DNA from: Nitrospirillum viridazoti CBAmc
GTDB taxonomy: Bacteria > Pseudomonadota > Alphaproteobacteria > Azospirillales > Azospirillaceae
Direction: 5' to 3'
Assembly (NCBI RefSeq): GCF_000730165.1
Contig: NZ_CP022110.1
Span: forward strand, 2,239,501-2,303,500
Length of the DNA stretch: 64,000 nt
Shown here: in pieces, positions 18,700 to 29,087 of the stretch
Numbering within the stretch: position 1 is the first letter of the stretch
How the letters are laid out: every line of letters begins with the position of its first letter
Position numbers and translations under genes: made by a program
The notes under the pieces: model-generated
The model's input: only the letters and a program-made list of their open reading frames with translations
The model's database searches: none
Told to the model about the DNA's origin: nothing

Positions 18700-18915
18700 G
18701 GGATCAAGGGGCCTGGCTGATGAACGCTCAAGGCCTGCGGTTTTACGGCAAACGGGGGATGGTGAGAATGCGGAAGATCAAAGGGCGGGGGTGCGCGGGA
18801 AGCCGGAGAATGCCAAAATGCGGGAGTAGCCCTGCGCTGGTCAGGGACAACCTTTTCAGAACAGGTTATGTTATTGGCACATGATATTTTGCCGCCACAA
18901 CCACTGGGGGAAAAT

Positions 18916-19203
18916 ATGGATATTAAAGAAGCCATAAATCGAGCTAAAGAATATGTTAGCGACATTTTCAGGGAAGAAAACGTCAATGACATTAGCCTTG
19001 AAGAAGTTGAGCGCGACACCATCAGAAATATTTGGAAAATCACCATAGGATTTTCGAGGCCCGTGCGATTACCTTCCGGAACAACTGGACAGGTCATGAG
19101 AGGACTTGGCCTTTCATCCAAGAGATCATATAAAATATTATCGATTGACGACAATGGCGACGTGATATCGATGAAAAATAGGCAGGTGGAAGAGGCTCAA
19201 TAA
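18916..19203 (+). CDS. Small acidic protein upstream of a PIN nuclease (PepSY-like fold?)
   Basis: The ATG at 18916 follows GGGGGA at ideal distance; an in-frame ATG at 18868 lacks a ribosome site. The 95-aa product starts MDIKEAINRAKEYVSDIF and then has WKITIGFSRPV and YKILSIDDNGDVISMKNRQ. That helix–strand–strand order with a final 'G-x-x-x-S-M-K-x-R' resembles single PepSY-like modules. It ends exactly where the PIN gene begins, so it may be its antitoxin or partner. I cannot name the family. Confidence 0.7.
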   Translation: MDIKEAINRAKEYVSDIFREENVNDISLEEVERDTIRNIWKITIGFSRPVRLPSGTTGQVMRGLGLSSKRSYKILSIDDNGDVISMKNRQVEEAQ

Positions 19204-19662
19204 ATGAGCAGATCCATAATCATAGATGCAAATATGTTGCTGCTTTTGGTCGTCGGCTCAACGCATGCAAGCTACATTGGTAAACACAAGAGACTGAAGG
19301 ACGTTTTCACCGAAGATGAATTTAACATGCTCATTGATTTGATCAAAGAGCATGAAAACTTGGTTGTGACACCGAACATACTGACCGAGACGTCGAACTT
19401 AATCGGACACATCTCAGAACCAGCACTATCCGCGATAAGACAGCAGCTAGCATATTTAATTCAGCTCAGCCAGGAAGAGTACGTGGAAAGCCGGAAGGCA
19501 TGCAGGGAGTTATCATTTATAAAATTAGGTCTAACCGATGCGTCCTTGCTCGACTATCTAAAAAATAATAAAACCTCGACACTTTTAACCGTTGATCTTG
19601 ACCTGGCTATCCGAGCAGAAATTAACGAACTGAACGTAATCAATTTTAATCATCTGCGATAA
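19204..19662 (+). CDS. PIN-domain protein (probable ribonuclease toxin-like)
   Basis: The ATG abuts the stop of the preceding gene (TAA ATG). PIN-type acidic residues are present: D8 in IIIDAN, E62 in ILTETSNL, D112 in GLTDASLL and D131/D133 in LLTVDLDLA, ending INFNHLR. With 152 aa it is slightly longer than VapC toxins. Codon use is AT-rich and foreign. Its end overlaps the convergent nucleotidyltransferase frame by 13 nt. Cleavage of RNA is the family expectation; the target is unknown. Confidence 0.82.
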   Translation: MSRSIIIDANMLLLLVVGSTHASYIGKHKRLKDVFTEDEFNMLIDLIKEHENLVVTPNILTETSNLIGHISEPALSAIRQQLAYLIQLSQEEYVESRKACRELSFIKLGLTDASLLDYLKNNKTSTLLTVDLDLAIRAEINELNVINFNHLR

Positions 19663-19973
19663 AGATCTATCTCAAAACACCCGCGCGGCGTCCGCCTCGA
19701 TCCGTCCCCGCCCCGCCGCCGGGAATGGATGCCGTCGCGGGTCATGACGTCCACCTTGGCGCCCAGGATGTCCTGCAGGCGCTCCTGTACCGTCGCCAAG
19801 CTAAACAGGGTGAAGCCCTGGGGCCGGTCCAAGTCGAAGAAGACGTCGACGTCGGACGCCTCGGTCGCCTCATCCCGCGCGACGGAGCCGAACAGGAACA
19901 GCGCGCCGATGCCGGCGCGGCGAAATTCCGGTTCGTGCTGCCTCAGCAAGTCTATGGCGTGGGCGCGGTTCAT
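19650..19973 (-). pseudogene. MNT-type nucleotidyltransferase, frameshifted C-terminus
   Basis: The start at 19973 gives MNRAHAIDLL and the catalytic motif GSVARDEATEASDVDVFF (GSxxR then DxD), typical of minimal nucleotidyltransferases, which in MNT–HEPN pairs AMPylate the HEPN toxin. After VDVMTRDGIHSR the frame turns into Arg/Gly-rich nonsense. In the neighbouring frame the sequence reads RIEADAARVF and stops at 19672-19674, exactly the usual ending of this family. A one-base loss near 19705-19715 explains this. No HEPN partner gene follows; the AT-rich island takes its place. Confidence 0.75.
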
Positions 19974-20040
19974 TTGGCGTGGTCGTATCGGCAACGGACG
20001 CCTTAAAGGTAAGTCCGCCTGCCTGCCCTGTCCACGCCCC

Positions 20041-21555
20041 TCACCCACCCGCCCTCAGCGTCACCAGCCGCCGCTCGGCGTTCTGGTTCTTCGGGTCCAG
20101 CTCCAGGGCGCGCTGGTAGGCCAGGATGGCGGCGGGCTTGTCGCCGGTGGCCGCCAGCGCCTCCGCCAGGCTGTCCTGGGCGTTGCCGCTGTCGGGGTAG
20201 AGGTCGGCGGCCAGCTTCAGGATGGCTAGGGCGTTCCGGGGCTGGCCGTTGCTGAGCAGGCGATAACCCCAGTCGTTCAGCTCCGCCTCCTGCAACGTCA
20301 CGCCCGGCTCGCGGGCCTTCATCGCGGCGTAGAGCGCCGGCACCTGGTCGAAGCCGTGGCGCTGGATGTCCACGCGCAGGGCGGCCAGGCCGGTCAGCTT
20401 GGCGCCATAGAGGGCGGCCACCTGGTCGATCATGTCCTCAGGGAAGGCGCCGGACAGGTTGGTCAGGATGACCACGCCCACGTCGTCCTCGGGATAGAGG
20501 AAGAAGGCGGAACGGCCGCCGCCGGTCATGCCCACGGCGCGGTGGCCGCCGCGGTCCAAAACTTCCCAGCCCAGGCCCCACTGGCCCGGGCGGCCATCGT
20601 TGAAGGCGGCGGGCGTCCACAGCAGGCGCAGGCTGTCGGCGTCCAGCAACTGACCCTGGCTGACGGCGATCATCCAGCGCGCCATATCCTCCGCCGTGCT
20701 GTCCAGGCCGGAGGAGGCGCGGTGCATGGGGCGGAACAGTTCATAGACCGGGCGGGGTGTTGCCACCGGGGCGCCATCCGGCCCCCCAGCAGGATTGGGC
20801 GCATAGCTGTTGCGGTAGCCGGCGGCCTTGCCCGGTGTCACCATGCTGCTGTCACCATAGGCGGTGTGGGTCATGCCCGCCGCCTCGATCTCCCAGCCGA
20901 TGATGGGCGTGTCCGGCGCCTGGCCGGTCAGCGTGTCCACCACCCGCTGCACCAGGGTGTAGTTGGTCTGGCAGTAGTCGAAGCGCTCGCCGGGCGTGAA
21001 CTTCATGGGCTGGGCCTGCACCCAGGCCCAAATGGCCTCACCCCCCACCCGCTCATCCCGGTCGCCGGGCGCGCGGTTGATGTCGGGCAGGCCGGACATG
21101 TGGGTCAGCAGCTGGCGGATGGTGATGGGGCGCCAGGCGGCGGGCAGGTCATCCAGGTACTGGCCGACGGTCGCGTCCAGGTCCAGCCGCCCGGCCTGGA
21201 CCTGCCGCATCGCGGCCACGCCGGTGAAGGCCTTGGTGATGGAATTGACGGCGAAGATGGTCTCATTCGTCACCGGCACCGGCGTCTGCAGGTTGGCCAC
21301 GCCATAGCTGCGCGACAGCACCAGGCGCCCGTGCTGGATGACCGCCACCTGCAGGCCGGGGATGCCCAGCGCCCGCATCTGGCCCTGTAGGAAAGCGTCG
21401 ACCTGTGCCGCCACCGGGGCCGCCACCGTATCCACCGCGCCGGCGACCGGCGGCGCCCGGTTGGCGGCCACCACCGCCTTGCCCGTGCTCGCATGGCCCA
21501 CCATCGGCGCCCCCGTCAGCAGCAGCAGCGCCGCCAGCCCCCTCATCCCGCGCAT
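20041..21555 (-). CDS. Beta-lactamase-family serine hydrolase with C-terminal TPR
   Basis: Several starts are possible (21639, 21591, 21570, 21555). The ATG at 21555 has GGGGA upstream and starts a signal peptide (MRGMRGLAALLLLTGAPMVG). The class-C-like hydrolase has the nucleophile motif SITK (S105–K108), FDYCQTNYTLV in place of the YxN loop, and a final GMTGGG-type region. A C-terminal segment with NALAILKLAADLYPDSGNA and AYQRALELDPKNQNAE forms one or two TPRs. It is probably a periplasmic peptidase or esterase. Resistance function is not implied. It lies behind thyA on the same strand. Confidence 0.85.
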   Translation of the reverse strand: MRGMRGLAALLLLTGAPMVGHASTGKAVVAANRAPPVAGAVDTVAAPVAAQVDAFLQGQMRALGIPGLQVAVIQHGRLVLSRSYGVANLQTPVPVTNETIFAVNSITKAFTGVAAMRQVQAGRLDLDATVGQYLDDLPAAWRPITIRQLLTHMSGLPDINRAPGDRDERVGGEAIWAWVQAQPMKFTPGERFDYCQTNYTLVQRVVDTLTGQAPDTPIIGWEIEAAGMTHTAYGDSSMVTPGKAAGYRNSYAPNPAGGPDGAPVATPRPVYELFRPMHRASSGLDSTAEDMARWMIAVSQGQLLDADSLRLLWTPAAFNDGRPGQWGLGWEVLDRGGHRAVGMTGGGRSAFFLYPEDDVGVVILTNLSGAFPEDMIDQVAALYGAKLTGLAALRVDIQRHGFDQVPALYAAMKAREPGVTLQEAELNDWGYRLLSNGQPRNALAILKLAADLYPDSGNAQDSLAEALAATGDKPAAILAYQRALELDPKNQNAERRLVTLRAGG

Positions 21556-21662
21556 GATCCATCCCCGCATCAGCACCTGAGCGGAGGGCATGCTAGCAAG
21601 CGGGCGGCGGAACGCGGAGGGCCACTCCGGTGGCCCCAAGCCTCGGTGGCGTCACCGCTGGC

Positions 21663-22553
21663 TCACACCGCCACGTCGGCCTTGATGTGCGGGTGCGGGT
21701 CGTAGCCGGTGATCTCGAAATCCTCGAAGCGATAGTCGAACAGGCTGTCCGGCTTGCGCTTGATCACCAGCTGGGGGAAGGGTCGCGGCTCGCGCGTCAG
21801 TTGCTCTTCCGCCTGGGGGATGTGGTTGAGGTAGAGGTGCACGTCCCCGCCCTGCCACACCAGGTCACCCACGGAGAGGTCGCACTGGTGGGCCAGCATG
21901 TGGATCAGCAGCGCGCCCTCGCACAGGTTCCAGGGAAGGCCCAGCAGGGTGTCGGCGCTGCGCTGGAAGATCAGGCCGGACAGCTTCCCGTCTGCCACGA
22001 AGAACTGATAGGTCATGTGGCAGGGCGGCAGCGCCATGTCGGGCAGGTCGGCCACGTTCCAGCCGGTGAACAGCAGGCGCCGGCTGGTGGGATTGGTGCG
22101 GATGCCGTCCACCAGGTCCTGAATCTGGTCGATGACCTTACCGTCCGGCCCCTGCCAGCGCCGCCACTGCTTGCCATAGACGGGCCCCAGGTCGCCCCAC
22201 TGGGCGGCGAAGGTGTCATCGACCAGCACGCGGGCCTCGAAATCCTCCTGGCTGATGTCCTCGCCCGATTTCTTGCGGTAATTGGCCAGCGGCCAGTCCG
22301 TCCAGATGCGCACCTTGTTGGCCAGCAGTGGACGGATGCTGGTGTCGCCCGACAGGAACCACAGCATCTCGTGGATGGCCTGGCGGTGGAAAATCTTCTT
22401 GGTGGTCAGCAGGGGGAATCCGGCCGACAGGTCGAAGCGCATCTGCTCGCCGAACAGCGCCTTGGTGCCCACGCCCGTACGGTCCACCCGGGCGGCCCCG
22501 TGGTCGATCAGGCGGCGCAGCAGCGACAGGTACTGGTATTCCGGATGCGCCAT
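21663..22553 (-). CDS. thyA: Thymidylate synthase
   Basis: The ATG at 22553 follows GAGGG; a longer frame to 22568 has no such site. The 296-aa protein has [19 protein letters not shown] (N-terminal folate/phosphate loop), the catalytic cysteine motif [12 protein letters not shown], and [12 protein letters not shown]. It makes dTMP from dUMP with methylene-tetrahydrofolate, producing the dihydrofolate used by FolA. It is transcribed away from the tmRNA gene. Confidence 0.97.
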   Translation of the reverse strand: MAHPEYQYLSLLRRLIDHGAARVDRTGVGTKALFGEQMRFDLSAGFPLLTTKKIFHRQAIHEMLWFLSGDTSIRPLLANKVRIWTDWPLANYRKKSGEDISQEDFEARVLVDDTFAAQWGDLGPVYGKQWRRWQGPDGKVIDQIQDLVDGIRTNPTSRRLLFTGWNVADLPDMALPPCHMTYQFFVADGKLSGLIFQRSADTLLGLPWNLCEGALLIHMLAHQCDLSVGDLVWQGGDVHLYLNHIPQAEEQLTREPRPFPQLVIKRKPDSLFDYRFEDFEITGYDPHPHIKADVAV

Positions 22554-22604
22554 GGCGGCCCTCAACAAACGATCGCCGGGCGGCCCGACGCGGAAACGGT
22601 ATCA

Positions 22605-22617
22605 CTACATAATGTAG
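22605..22617. promoter_or_regulatory. 13-bp palindrome upstream of thyA
   Basis: CTACATAATGTAG is a perfect inverted repeat with one central base, 52-64 nt before the thyA ATG. It may be an operator or overlap the -10 region. No regulator is identified. Confidence 0.4.
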
Positions 22618-22738
22618 CGCCCGGGCCCGCGAAACCCCATATCTCAAGAAGCGATACGCACCGGCGGGCCCAGGCCACGGTCGGTGCCGACCAACCGGTT
22701 CCCCGGAAAGGTCGCGGGCCTGCCATTCGCCGAAGGAC

Positions 22739-22767
22739 TTTCACTTTCGTGCCCGCGTCCCTATATT
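22739..22767 (+). promoter_or_regulatory. Probable promoter of the tmRNA gene
   Basis: TTTCAC (22739-22744) and TATATT (22762-22767) are separated by 17 nt. The predicted start falls near 22774, just before the acceptor half of tmRNA. The same CGTCCCTATATT string precedes ispH. Confidence 0.55.
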
Positions 22768-22773
22768 AGGAGT

Positions 22774-23070
22774 GTCGGGCTTGCCCGACTATGGCGATAA
22801 ACGCCTTGCGGAATAAGCGTTGCGGACCCGGGGGCGGTACCCGGCGCCTCCACCATCATGGGGGCGAATCAGGATCGACGTGCGTGGTAAAGGCATGGTT
22901 TTCGCTCGGCATGGTTCCGCCGTTATCGGGCCGTTTCATAGGTGCCAACGATAATTCGGCGCCTGCTCTTCGCATGGCCGCCTAATACCCTCAACGGGGT
23001 ATTAGCGGAAAGCTAAGAACGGGGTTCGGGGGGCACCCGGCAACAGAAGCCCCCCACTGAACGGCCCCGA
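22774..23070 (+). ncRNA. ssrA: Permuted two-piece tmRNA (alphaproteobacterial type)
   Basis: The 3' acceptor half comes first: a T-arm CCGGG-GGCGGTA-CCCGG, then CGCCTCC, A and CCA (22845-22855). A 4-nt spacer TCAT follows, then the 5' half starting GGGGGCG (22860-22866), which pairs with CGCCTCC and gives the G3·U70 alanine identity pair. The tag frame is 22944-22985 and encodes ANDNSAPALRMAA; with the charged alanine this gives AANDN... and ends in AA. Two hairpins follow (22984-23003 and 23028-23055). Outer ends are approximate. tmRNA frees stalled ribosomes and tags the product for ClpXP. Confidence 0.95.
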
Positions 23071-23208
23071 TTGGCGGATGTCCAACCCGCCGGTCGGCCC
23101 GTCCTTTGGCCCACCCGCTGGCGTTTTCGCGCGCCCAAGCTTGCAAATCGCGCGCCGGGCGGGTCTATTGGTGACGTTGTACCCCGCTACCGGAGCGTTT
23201 TGCCTGCC

Positions 23209-23694
23209 ATGTCCACCGATCTCCTTCGCTACGACCGTATGGTCGAGGCCGCCCTGCGCCGCGTCGTGCGCGATGCGCTGAAGGAAGTGCAGGAGCATGG
23301 CCTGCCCGGCGAGCATCATTTCTTCATCAGCTTCCGCACCCAGTATCCGGGCGTGCGCATGCCGGAATTCCTGCGCGCCAAGTACCCGGATGAGATCACC
23401 ATCGTCCTGCAGTACCAGTTCTATGGCCTGGACGTGAATGACGAGCGGGTGGAAGTGACGCTGAGCTTCAACGGCAGTCATGAGCGCCTGGTGGTGCCCA
23501 TGGCCGCCATCACCACCTTCGCCGACCCCTCGGTCAACTTCGCCCTGCAGTTCCAGCCCCCCGACGAGGAAGAGGGCGAGGACGTGGTGGATGAGGCCGC
23601 CGAGGAAGAAGAGGCCGCCCCCGAGGGCGAGGACGACGACACGCCCAAGCAGGGCGGCACCGTCGTGGCGCTGGACGCGTTTCGTAAGAAATAG
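23209..23694 (+). CDS. sspB: SspB, ClpXP adaptor for tmRNA-tagged proteins (class alpha)
   Basis: The start is the ATG at 23209; the longer frame runs into tmRNA-proximal sequence. The 161-aa protein has the SspB core (YDRMVEAALRRVVRDALKEV, HHFFISFRTQYPGVRMPEFL, ITIVLQYQFYGL), then a very acidic linker, and a basic tail GGTVVALDAFRKK matching the position of the ClpX-binding peptide in known SspB. It binds the AANDN part of the tag and delivers it to ClpXP. It lies directly after the tmRNA gene. Confidence 0.93.
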   Translation: MSTDLLRYDRMVEAALRRVVRDALKEVQEHGLPGEHHFFISFRTQYPGVRMPEFLRAKYPDEITIVLQYQFYGLDVNDERVEVTLSFNGSHERLVVPMAAITTFADPSVNFALQFQPPDEEEGEDVVDEAAEEEEAAPEGEDDDTPKQGGTVVALDAFRKK

Positions 23695-23721
23695 CCAAGC
23701 CCGCGCGGGGGAGCAGCGACC

Positions 23722-24141
23722 ATGCCCGTCTCCCCCGATTTCCTGGACTACATCCTGGATCTGCTGGCCCCCCTTTCAAACGAATATGGAGGGCCGGTTG
23801 AAGCACCGCGCCTGTTCGGCGGCCGGGGCCTGACTCTGCACGGCCGCAACTTCGGCCTCATCACCCGCGACGACACGCTGTACCTGAAGGCCGACGCCAT
23901 CAGCCAACCGCAGTTCGAGGCCGCCGGCTGCATCCGCTTCGCCCCCTGGGCCGACAAGCCGCACCGCTCCCTGGGTTATTACACCCCGCCCGAGGGCGCC
24001 ATGGACGACCCCGACGAACTGCTGCGCTGGGCCCGCCTGGCCGTGGACGCCGCCCTGCGCGCCCCGGCCAAGGCGCCGAAGAAGGCGAAGGCACCGGCGG
24101 CGGCGAAAAAGAAGAACCTGGCGGACATGCTGCTGGAGTAG
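23722..24141 (+). CDS. TfoX/Sxy N-terminal-domain protein
   Basis: The 139-aa protein has APRLFGGRGLTLHGRNFGLI, LYLKADAISQPQFEAAG and a late PDELLRWARLAVDAA, the layout of the TfoX N-terminal domain. The TfoX C-terminal domain is absent; instead there is a Lys/Ala-rich tail (APKKAKAPAAAKKK). It lies 27 nt behind sspB and is likely cotranscribed. Full-length TfoX regulates competence in gammaproteobacteria; the role of this short form is unknown. Confidence 0.85.
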   Translation: MPVSPDFLDYILDLLAPLSNEYGGPVEAPRLFGGRGLTLHGRNFGLITRDDTLYLKADAISQPQFEAAGCIRFAPWADKPHRSLGYYTPPEGAMDDPDELLRWARLAVDAALRAPAKAPKKAKAPAAAKKKNLADMLLE

Positions 24142-24197
24142 AGAGGCTTCCTTGGGACCGCCTCGACAGTTCATCGGCGCCATGGCACTGTAACCGT

Positions 24198-24377
24198 ATG
24201 AACAGCCCAACCAAACACACACTGTCCGAAGTCGAGGCGGTTCTTGCGGCCAGCGAAGCCGAGACCGCGCGCGGCGAGACCGTGCCACTGGCCCCCGTAC
24301 TCAGCCGGATCAGGGCGAGCATTGCCAGAATGGAAGCGCGGCAGGGCAAATCACAGGCTCAGCCCCGTAAAGCCTGA
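24198..24377 (+). CDS. Small antitoxin-like protein, 59 aa
   Basis: The frame begins MNSPTKHTLSEVEAVLAASE and continues as a single charged helix (LAPVLSRIRASIARMEARQG) with a basic tail. It ends 2 nt before the GTG of a ParE-like frame, the spacing typical of an antitoxin–toxin pair. Small size, helical character and location support an antitoxin role; no DNA-binding motif is clear. Confidence 0.55.
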   Translation: MNSPTKHTLSEVEAVLAASEAETARGETVPLAPVLSRIRASIARMEARQGKSQAQPRKA

Positions 24378-24379
24378 CC

Positions 24380-24586
24380 GTGACCGTCCGCCTCAGTTCT
24401 CGAGCCGAAGCACAGGTGGACGCACTGATCGCACACTATGAGCGGCTGGGTCGGTTGGCGGCCGCCCGCAATCTCCTGGCTGCCCTGGAACACGCTGGCG
24501 CATATTGGATTGCCTACACACTTACCGAACCGGCCGTCATCCAGGCCGTGATCTACGATACAGCCAACATCCCTCGCCGCCTGTAG
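24380..24586 (+). CDS. Miniature RelE/ParE-family protein, probable internal deletion
   Basis: A GTG start gives 68 aa: MTVRLSSRAEAQVDALIAHYER at the N-terminus, then LLAALEHAGAYWIAYTL and VIQAVIYDTANIPRRL at the C-terminus. These match the two ends of ParE-type toxins ending in '(V/I)(F/Y)YDTANIPxRL', which normally have about 95-100 residues. Some 25-30 residues expected between the helix and the YWI strand are missing with the frame kept. It may be inactive. Confidence 0.6.
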   Translation: MTVRLSSRAEAQVDALIAHYERLGRLAAARNLLAALEHAGAYWIAYTLTEPAVIQAVIYDTANIPRRL

Positions 24587-24601
24587 CCTCACCAAGCAAA
24601 A

Positions 24602-24628
24602 AAGGGCGGCCCCAGCGGGACCGCCCTT
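24602..24628 (-). terminator. Intrinsic terminator of rpoD
   Basis: The GC-rich hairpin AAGGGCGG…CCGCCCTT is followed on the minus strand by a six-base T-run. It sits between the rpoD stop and the convergent ParE-like gene. Confidence 0.85.
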
Positions 24629-24659
24629 CTCGCTACTCAGTGCCCAATCCCTGACGGGA

Positions 24660-26651
<1,992 letters not shown>

Positions 26652-27132
26652 TCGCTCAATGTCCCCGACTAACTGAAATGCAAACCAACTGAACGCCGGT
26701 TCAACCCTGACGGCCGGCCTTCATGGGCGCCGGCCCATACCCTTCACTCACAGACACGCAACTCGGGGCCCTGATCCGTCTACACGGGGGGCAGGGCCCG
26801 TCAACACCGGGTGCCAGACCAAACTGGTGCTTCCGATACCGCGCGGACACCCGATACCCAAAGAAAGCGCCGGTTCCCACCAAAAACAGGGGTCGGGACG
26901 AAAAAAAGGCGCCGCACCGGATGAAAACCCCGGTCACGCCACCCCTCATCATCCCTAAACGCCTGTCCTGGCCGGACCCGCATCGCCTTTTTGCGTAATC
27001 CTCGCTCCCCAGCGCAGCATCACTTCCAACCTCCTCCGGCCGGGCCGCCGCCCGTGAACGCGCCACATGGGCCGCATCACCGGGACGAACCGTCCGTCCC
27101 CGTCCGGTGCGGGGCCACCCTGGGTGGCGGCG
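26652..27132. other. Gene-free dnaG–rpoD intergenic region
   Basis: No frame here has a ribosome site or recognisable protein. It contains a small hairpin just after the dnaG stop (GCCACCC…GGTGGC, about 27114-27128) and moderately AT-rich stretches that should carry the rpoD promoters. I cannot identify a specific promoter with confidence. Confidence 0.55.
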
Positions 27133-29010
27133 TCAGACGCCCTCACCCTCCGGATCCAGGGCATGGCCCCGGCGTATCAACTCTTCCCGTTTAAGGGCCA
27201 TCAGCCGGGCCAGGGTCTCCTCACTGGGATCCTCGGCCAGGCGTCTTTCCGCTTCGCGCAGCTCGGTCTGGAACACCAGCTCCTGGGAATTGAGCCAAAC
27301 CTCCTGCCAGCCCGCACGGGCGGATTCGGGCGTCGCCTCCGGACGGGCGTAAGAGGGCAGGTCCGCCCCCAGCGTCTCATCCAGTTCCTCGGCAAAGCCG
27401 CAAGCTGACAAGTGGCGTCGTAAACCCTCGGCGTCAAGTCCCGAATCGTGGAACAGGCGTTCGACCAGCGCCTGGCGCAGCCGTTCCAGCCCCTCAGTGG
27501 CGAAGCTGATCATGGCCAGCGTCTCGCCCAGGGTCTCGAACAGCACGGGGTGGTTCAGCACCACGGCCAGCAGCAGGCGTTCGCGCCAGCGCACCGATCC
27601 GGTTTCCACGCCCGCGCGGAACCGCTTGTCCCACTGCCGCGCCACCGGAAAGGGCAAGGCGCCCGGCCGCTGGCCCCGGTTGAAGCTACCCCACTGGCCG
27701 CCCCCCTGGCCGCCCTGGAAGGCGGGGCGCGCGGCGCGGCCCAGCTGGTACAGCCGATCCTTGAAGGCGCGGTGATAGGCGTTGCGCACCCGGGCGTCCG
27801 GAATGCGCTCCAGCTGCGCCTCCAAGGCCGCCTGCATGCCGGCCTGGGCATCGGGCTGGGTGAGGTTGCGGTCCGCCGCCTCCATGTCCCACAGCACGTC
27901 CGTCAGCGGCCGGGCGCGGTCCAGCACCGCCTGGAAGGCGGCAGCACCGCCGGCGCGGATCAGGCTGTCGGGATCCTCCTTCTCCGGCATGAAGGCGACG
28001 CGCACGGAATGGTCGGGCATCAGCAGGGGCAGAACCCGCTCCACCGCGCGGAAGGCGGCGCGCCGGCCGGCGTTGTCACCGTCGAAGCACAGGATGGGCA
28101 TGCGCTGCCCCTCGGGCGCCAGCTTCCACAGGGCTTGGATCTGCGTCTCCGTCAGCGCCGTGCCCAGCGGGGCCACCGCACCCTCGAACCCGGCCATGAC
28201 GCTGGCGATGACGTCCATATAGCCTTCGGTGACGATCACCGGCTTGCCGTCCGCCGCCGCCTGGCGCGCGCGGCTCATGCCGTAGAGGATGTCGCCCTTG
28301 TGGAACAGGGGGTTCTCGGCCGAATTGATGTACTTCGGCCCCTCCCCCTCCAGGATGCGGCCGCCGAAGGCCACCACCCGGCCGCGCCGGTCGGTGACGG
28401 GGAACAGCACCCGGTTGCGGAAGAAGGGGAAGGGCGCGCGGCCGTCGTCCGGCCGCTTGAACAGCCCGGCCTCCACCATGTCGGCCTCGGTGTAACCGGC
28501 GGTCACCAGCTCCCCACGCAGGCCCGTGCCGTCGCTGGGCGCGTAGCCCAGGCGGAAGCGGGCCATGGCCTCGTCATCCAGGCCCCGGCCGCGCAGGTAG
28601 GCCAAGCCATGGCGGCCCACCGGCGCGCGCAATTGCGCCTCGAACCAGCGGGTGGCGCGCTCCACCAGGTCATACAGCGACTTCTCGCGCTCGAACCGCT
28701 CCCGCTCCTGCGGGCTGGCCTTGGGCACGGTCAAGCCGGCCTCGGGCGCCAGCGCCTCCACCGCCTCCATGAACGACAAATTGTCGTTGCGCATGATGAA
28801 GCCGATGACGTCGCCGTGCGCGCCGCAGCCGAAGCAGTGGAAGAAGCCCTTCTGGTCGTTGACGTAGAAGCTGGGCGTCTTTTCGTTATGGAAGGGACAG
28901 GGCGCGCGGAACTCCCGCCCCGCCCGCTGCAGGCGCACGCGCCGCATCACCACGTCCGACAGGGTCAGCCGGTTCCGCAGCTCTTCCAGGAATTGGGGCG
29001 GCAGGGCCAT
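27133..29010 (-). CDS. dnaG: DNA primase
   Basis: The 625-aa protein has the CHC2 zinc finger near residues 38-65 (CPFHNEKTPSF … FHCFGCGAHGD), the primase core, and TOPRIM motifs VTEGYMDVIA and CFDGDNAGRRAA. The C-terminal helical region is the expected DnaB contact. It makes RNA primers at the replication fork. It follows GatB/YqeY by 77 nt on the same strand. Confidence 0.98.
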   Translation of the reverse strand: MALPPQFLEELRNRLTLSDVVMRRVRLQRAGREFRAPCPFHNEKTPSFYVNDQKGFFHCFGCGAHGDVIGFIMRNDNLSFMEAVEALAPEAGLTVPKASPQERERFEREKSLYDLVERATRWFEAQLRAPVGRHGLAYLRGRGLDDEAMARFRLGYAPSDGTGLRGELVTAGYTEADMVEAGLFKRPDDGRAPFPFFRNRVLFPVTDRRGRVVAFGGRILEGEGPKYINSAENPLFHKGDILYGMSRARQAAADGKPVIVTEGYMDVIASVMAGFEGAVAPLGTALTETQIQALWKLAPEGQRMPILCFDGDNAGRRAAFRAVERVLPLLMPDHSVRVAFMPEKEDPDSLIRAGGAAAFQAVLDRARPLTDVLWDMEAADRNLTQPDAQAGMQAALEAQLERIPDARVRNAYHRAFKDRLYQLGRAARPAFQGGQGGGQWGSFNRGQRPGALPFPVARQWDKRFRAGVETGSVRWRERLLLAVVLNHPVLFETLGETLAMISFATEGLERLRQALVERLFHDSGLDAEGLRRHLSACGFAEELDETLGADLPSYARPEATPESARAGWQEVWLNSQELVFQTELREAERRLAEDPSEETLARLMALKREELIRRGHALDPEGEGV

Positions 29011-29087
29011 GGGCGGTGGCGGGGTCCGAAAGGGTGGTCTGTCAGGATGGGGCCGGGCGGCTTGCCCGGCTCCGGAAAGGGTGGACC

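Larger units (their letters stand above)
18860..19670. mobile_element. AT-rich island, probable recent acquisition
   Basis: Composition drops sharply from the GC-rich background to roughly 40% GC across two coupled genes, with frequent AAA, AAT, ATA and TTA codons that neighbours avoid. The change is abrupt at about 18,850 and 19,675. I see no transposase, integrase or flanking direct repeat, so the mode of transfer is unknown. Confidence 0.75.

Noticed and set aside
26701-27066. 121-aa minus-strand frame upstream of rpoD
   Set aside because: Start without ribosome site, irregular composition and position in the rpoD promoter region.
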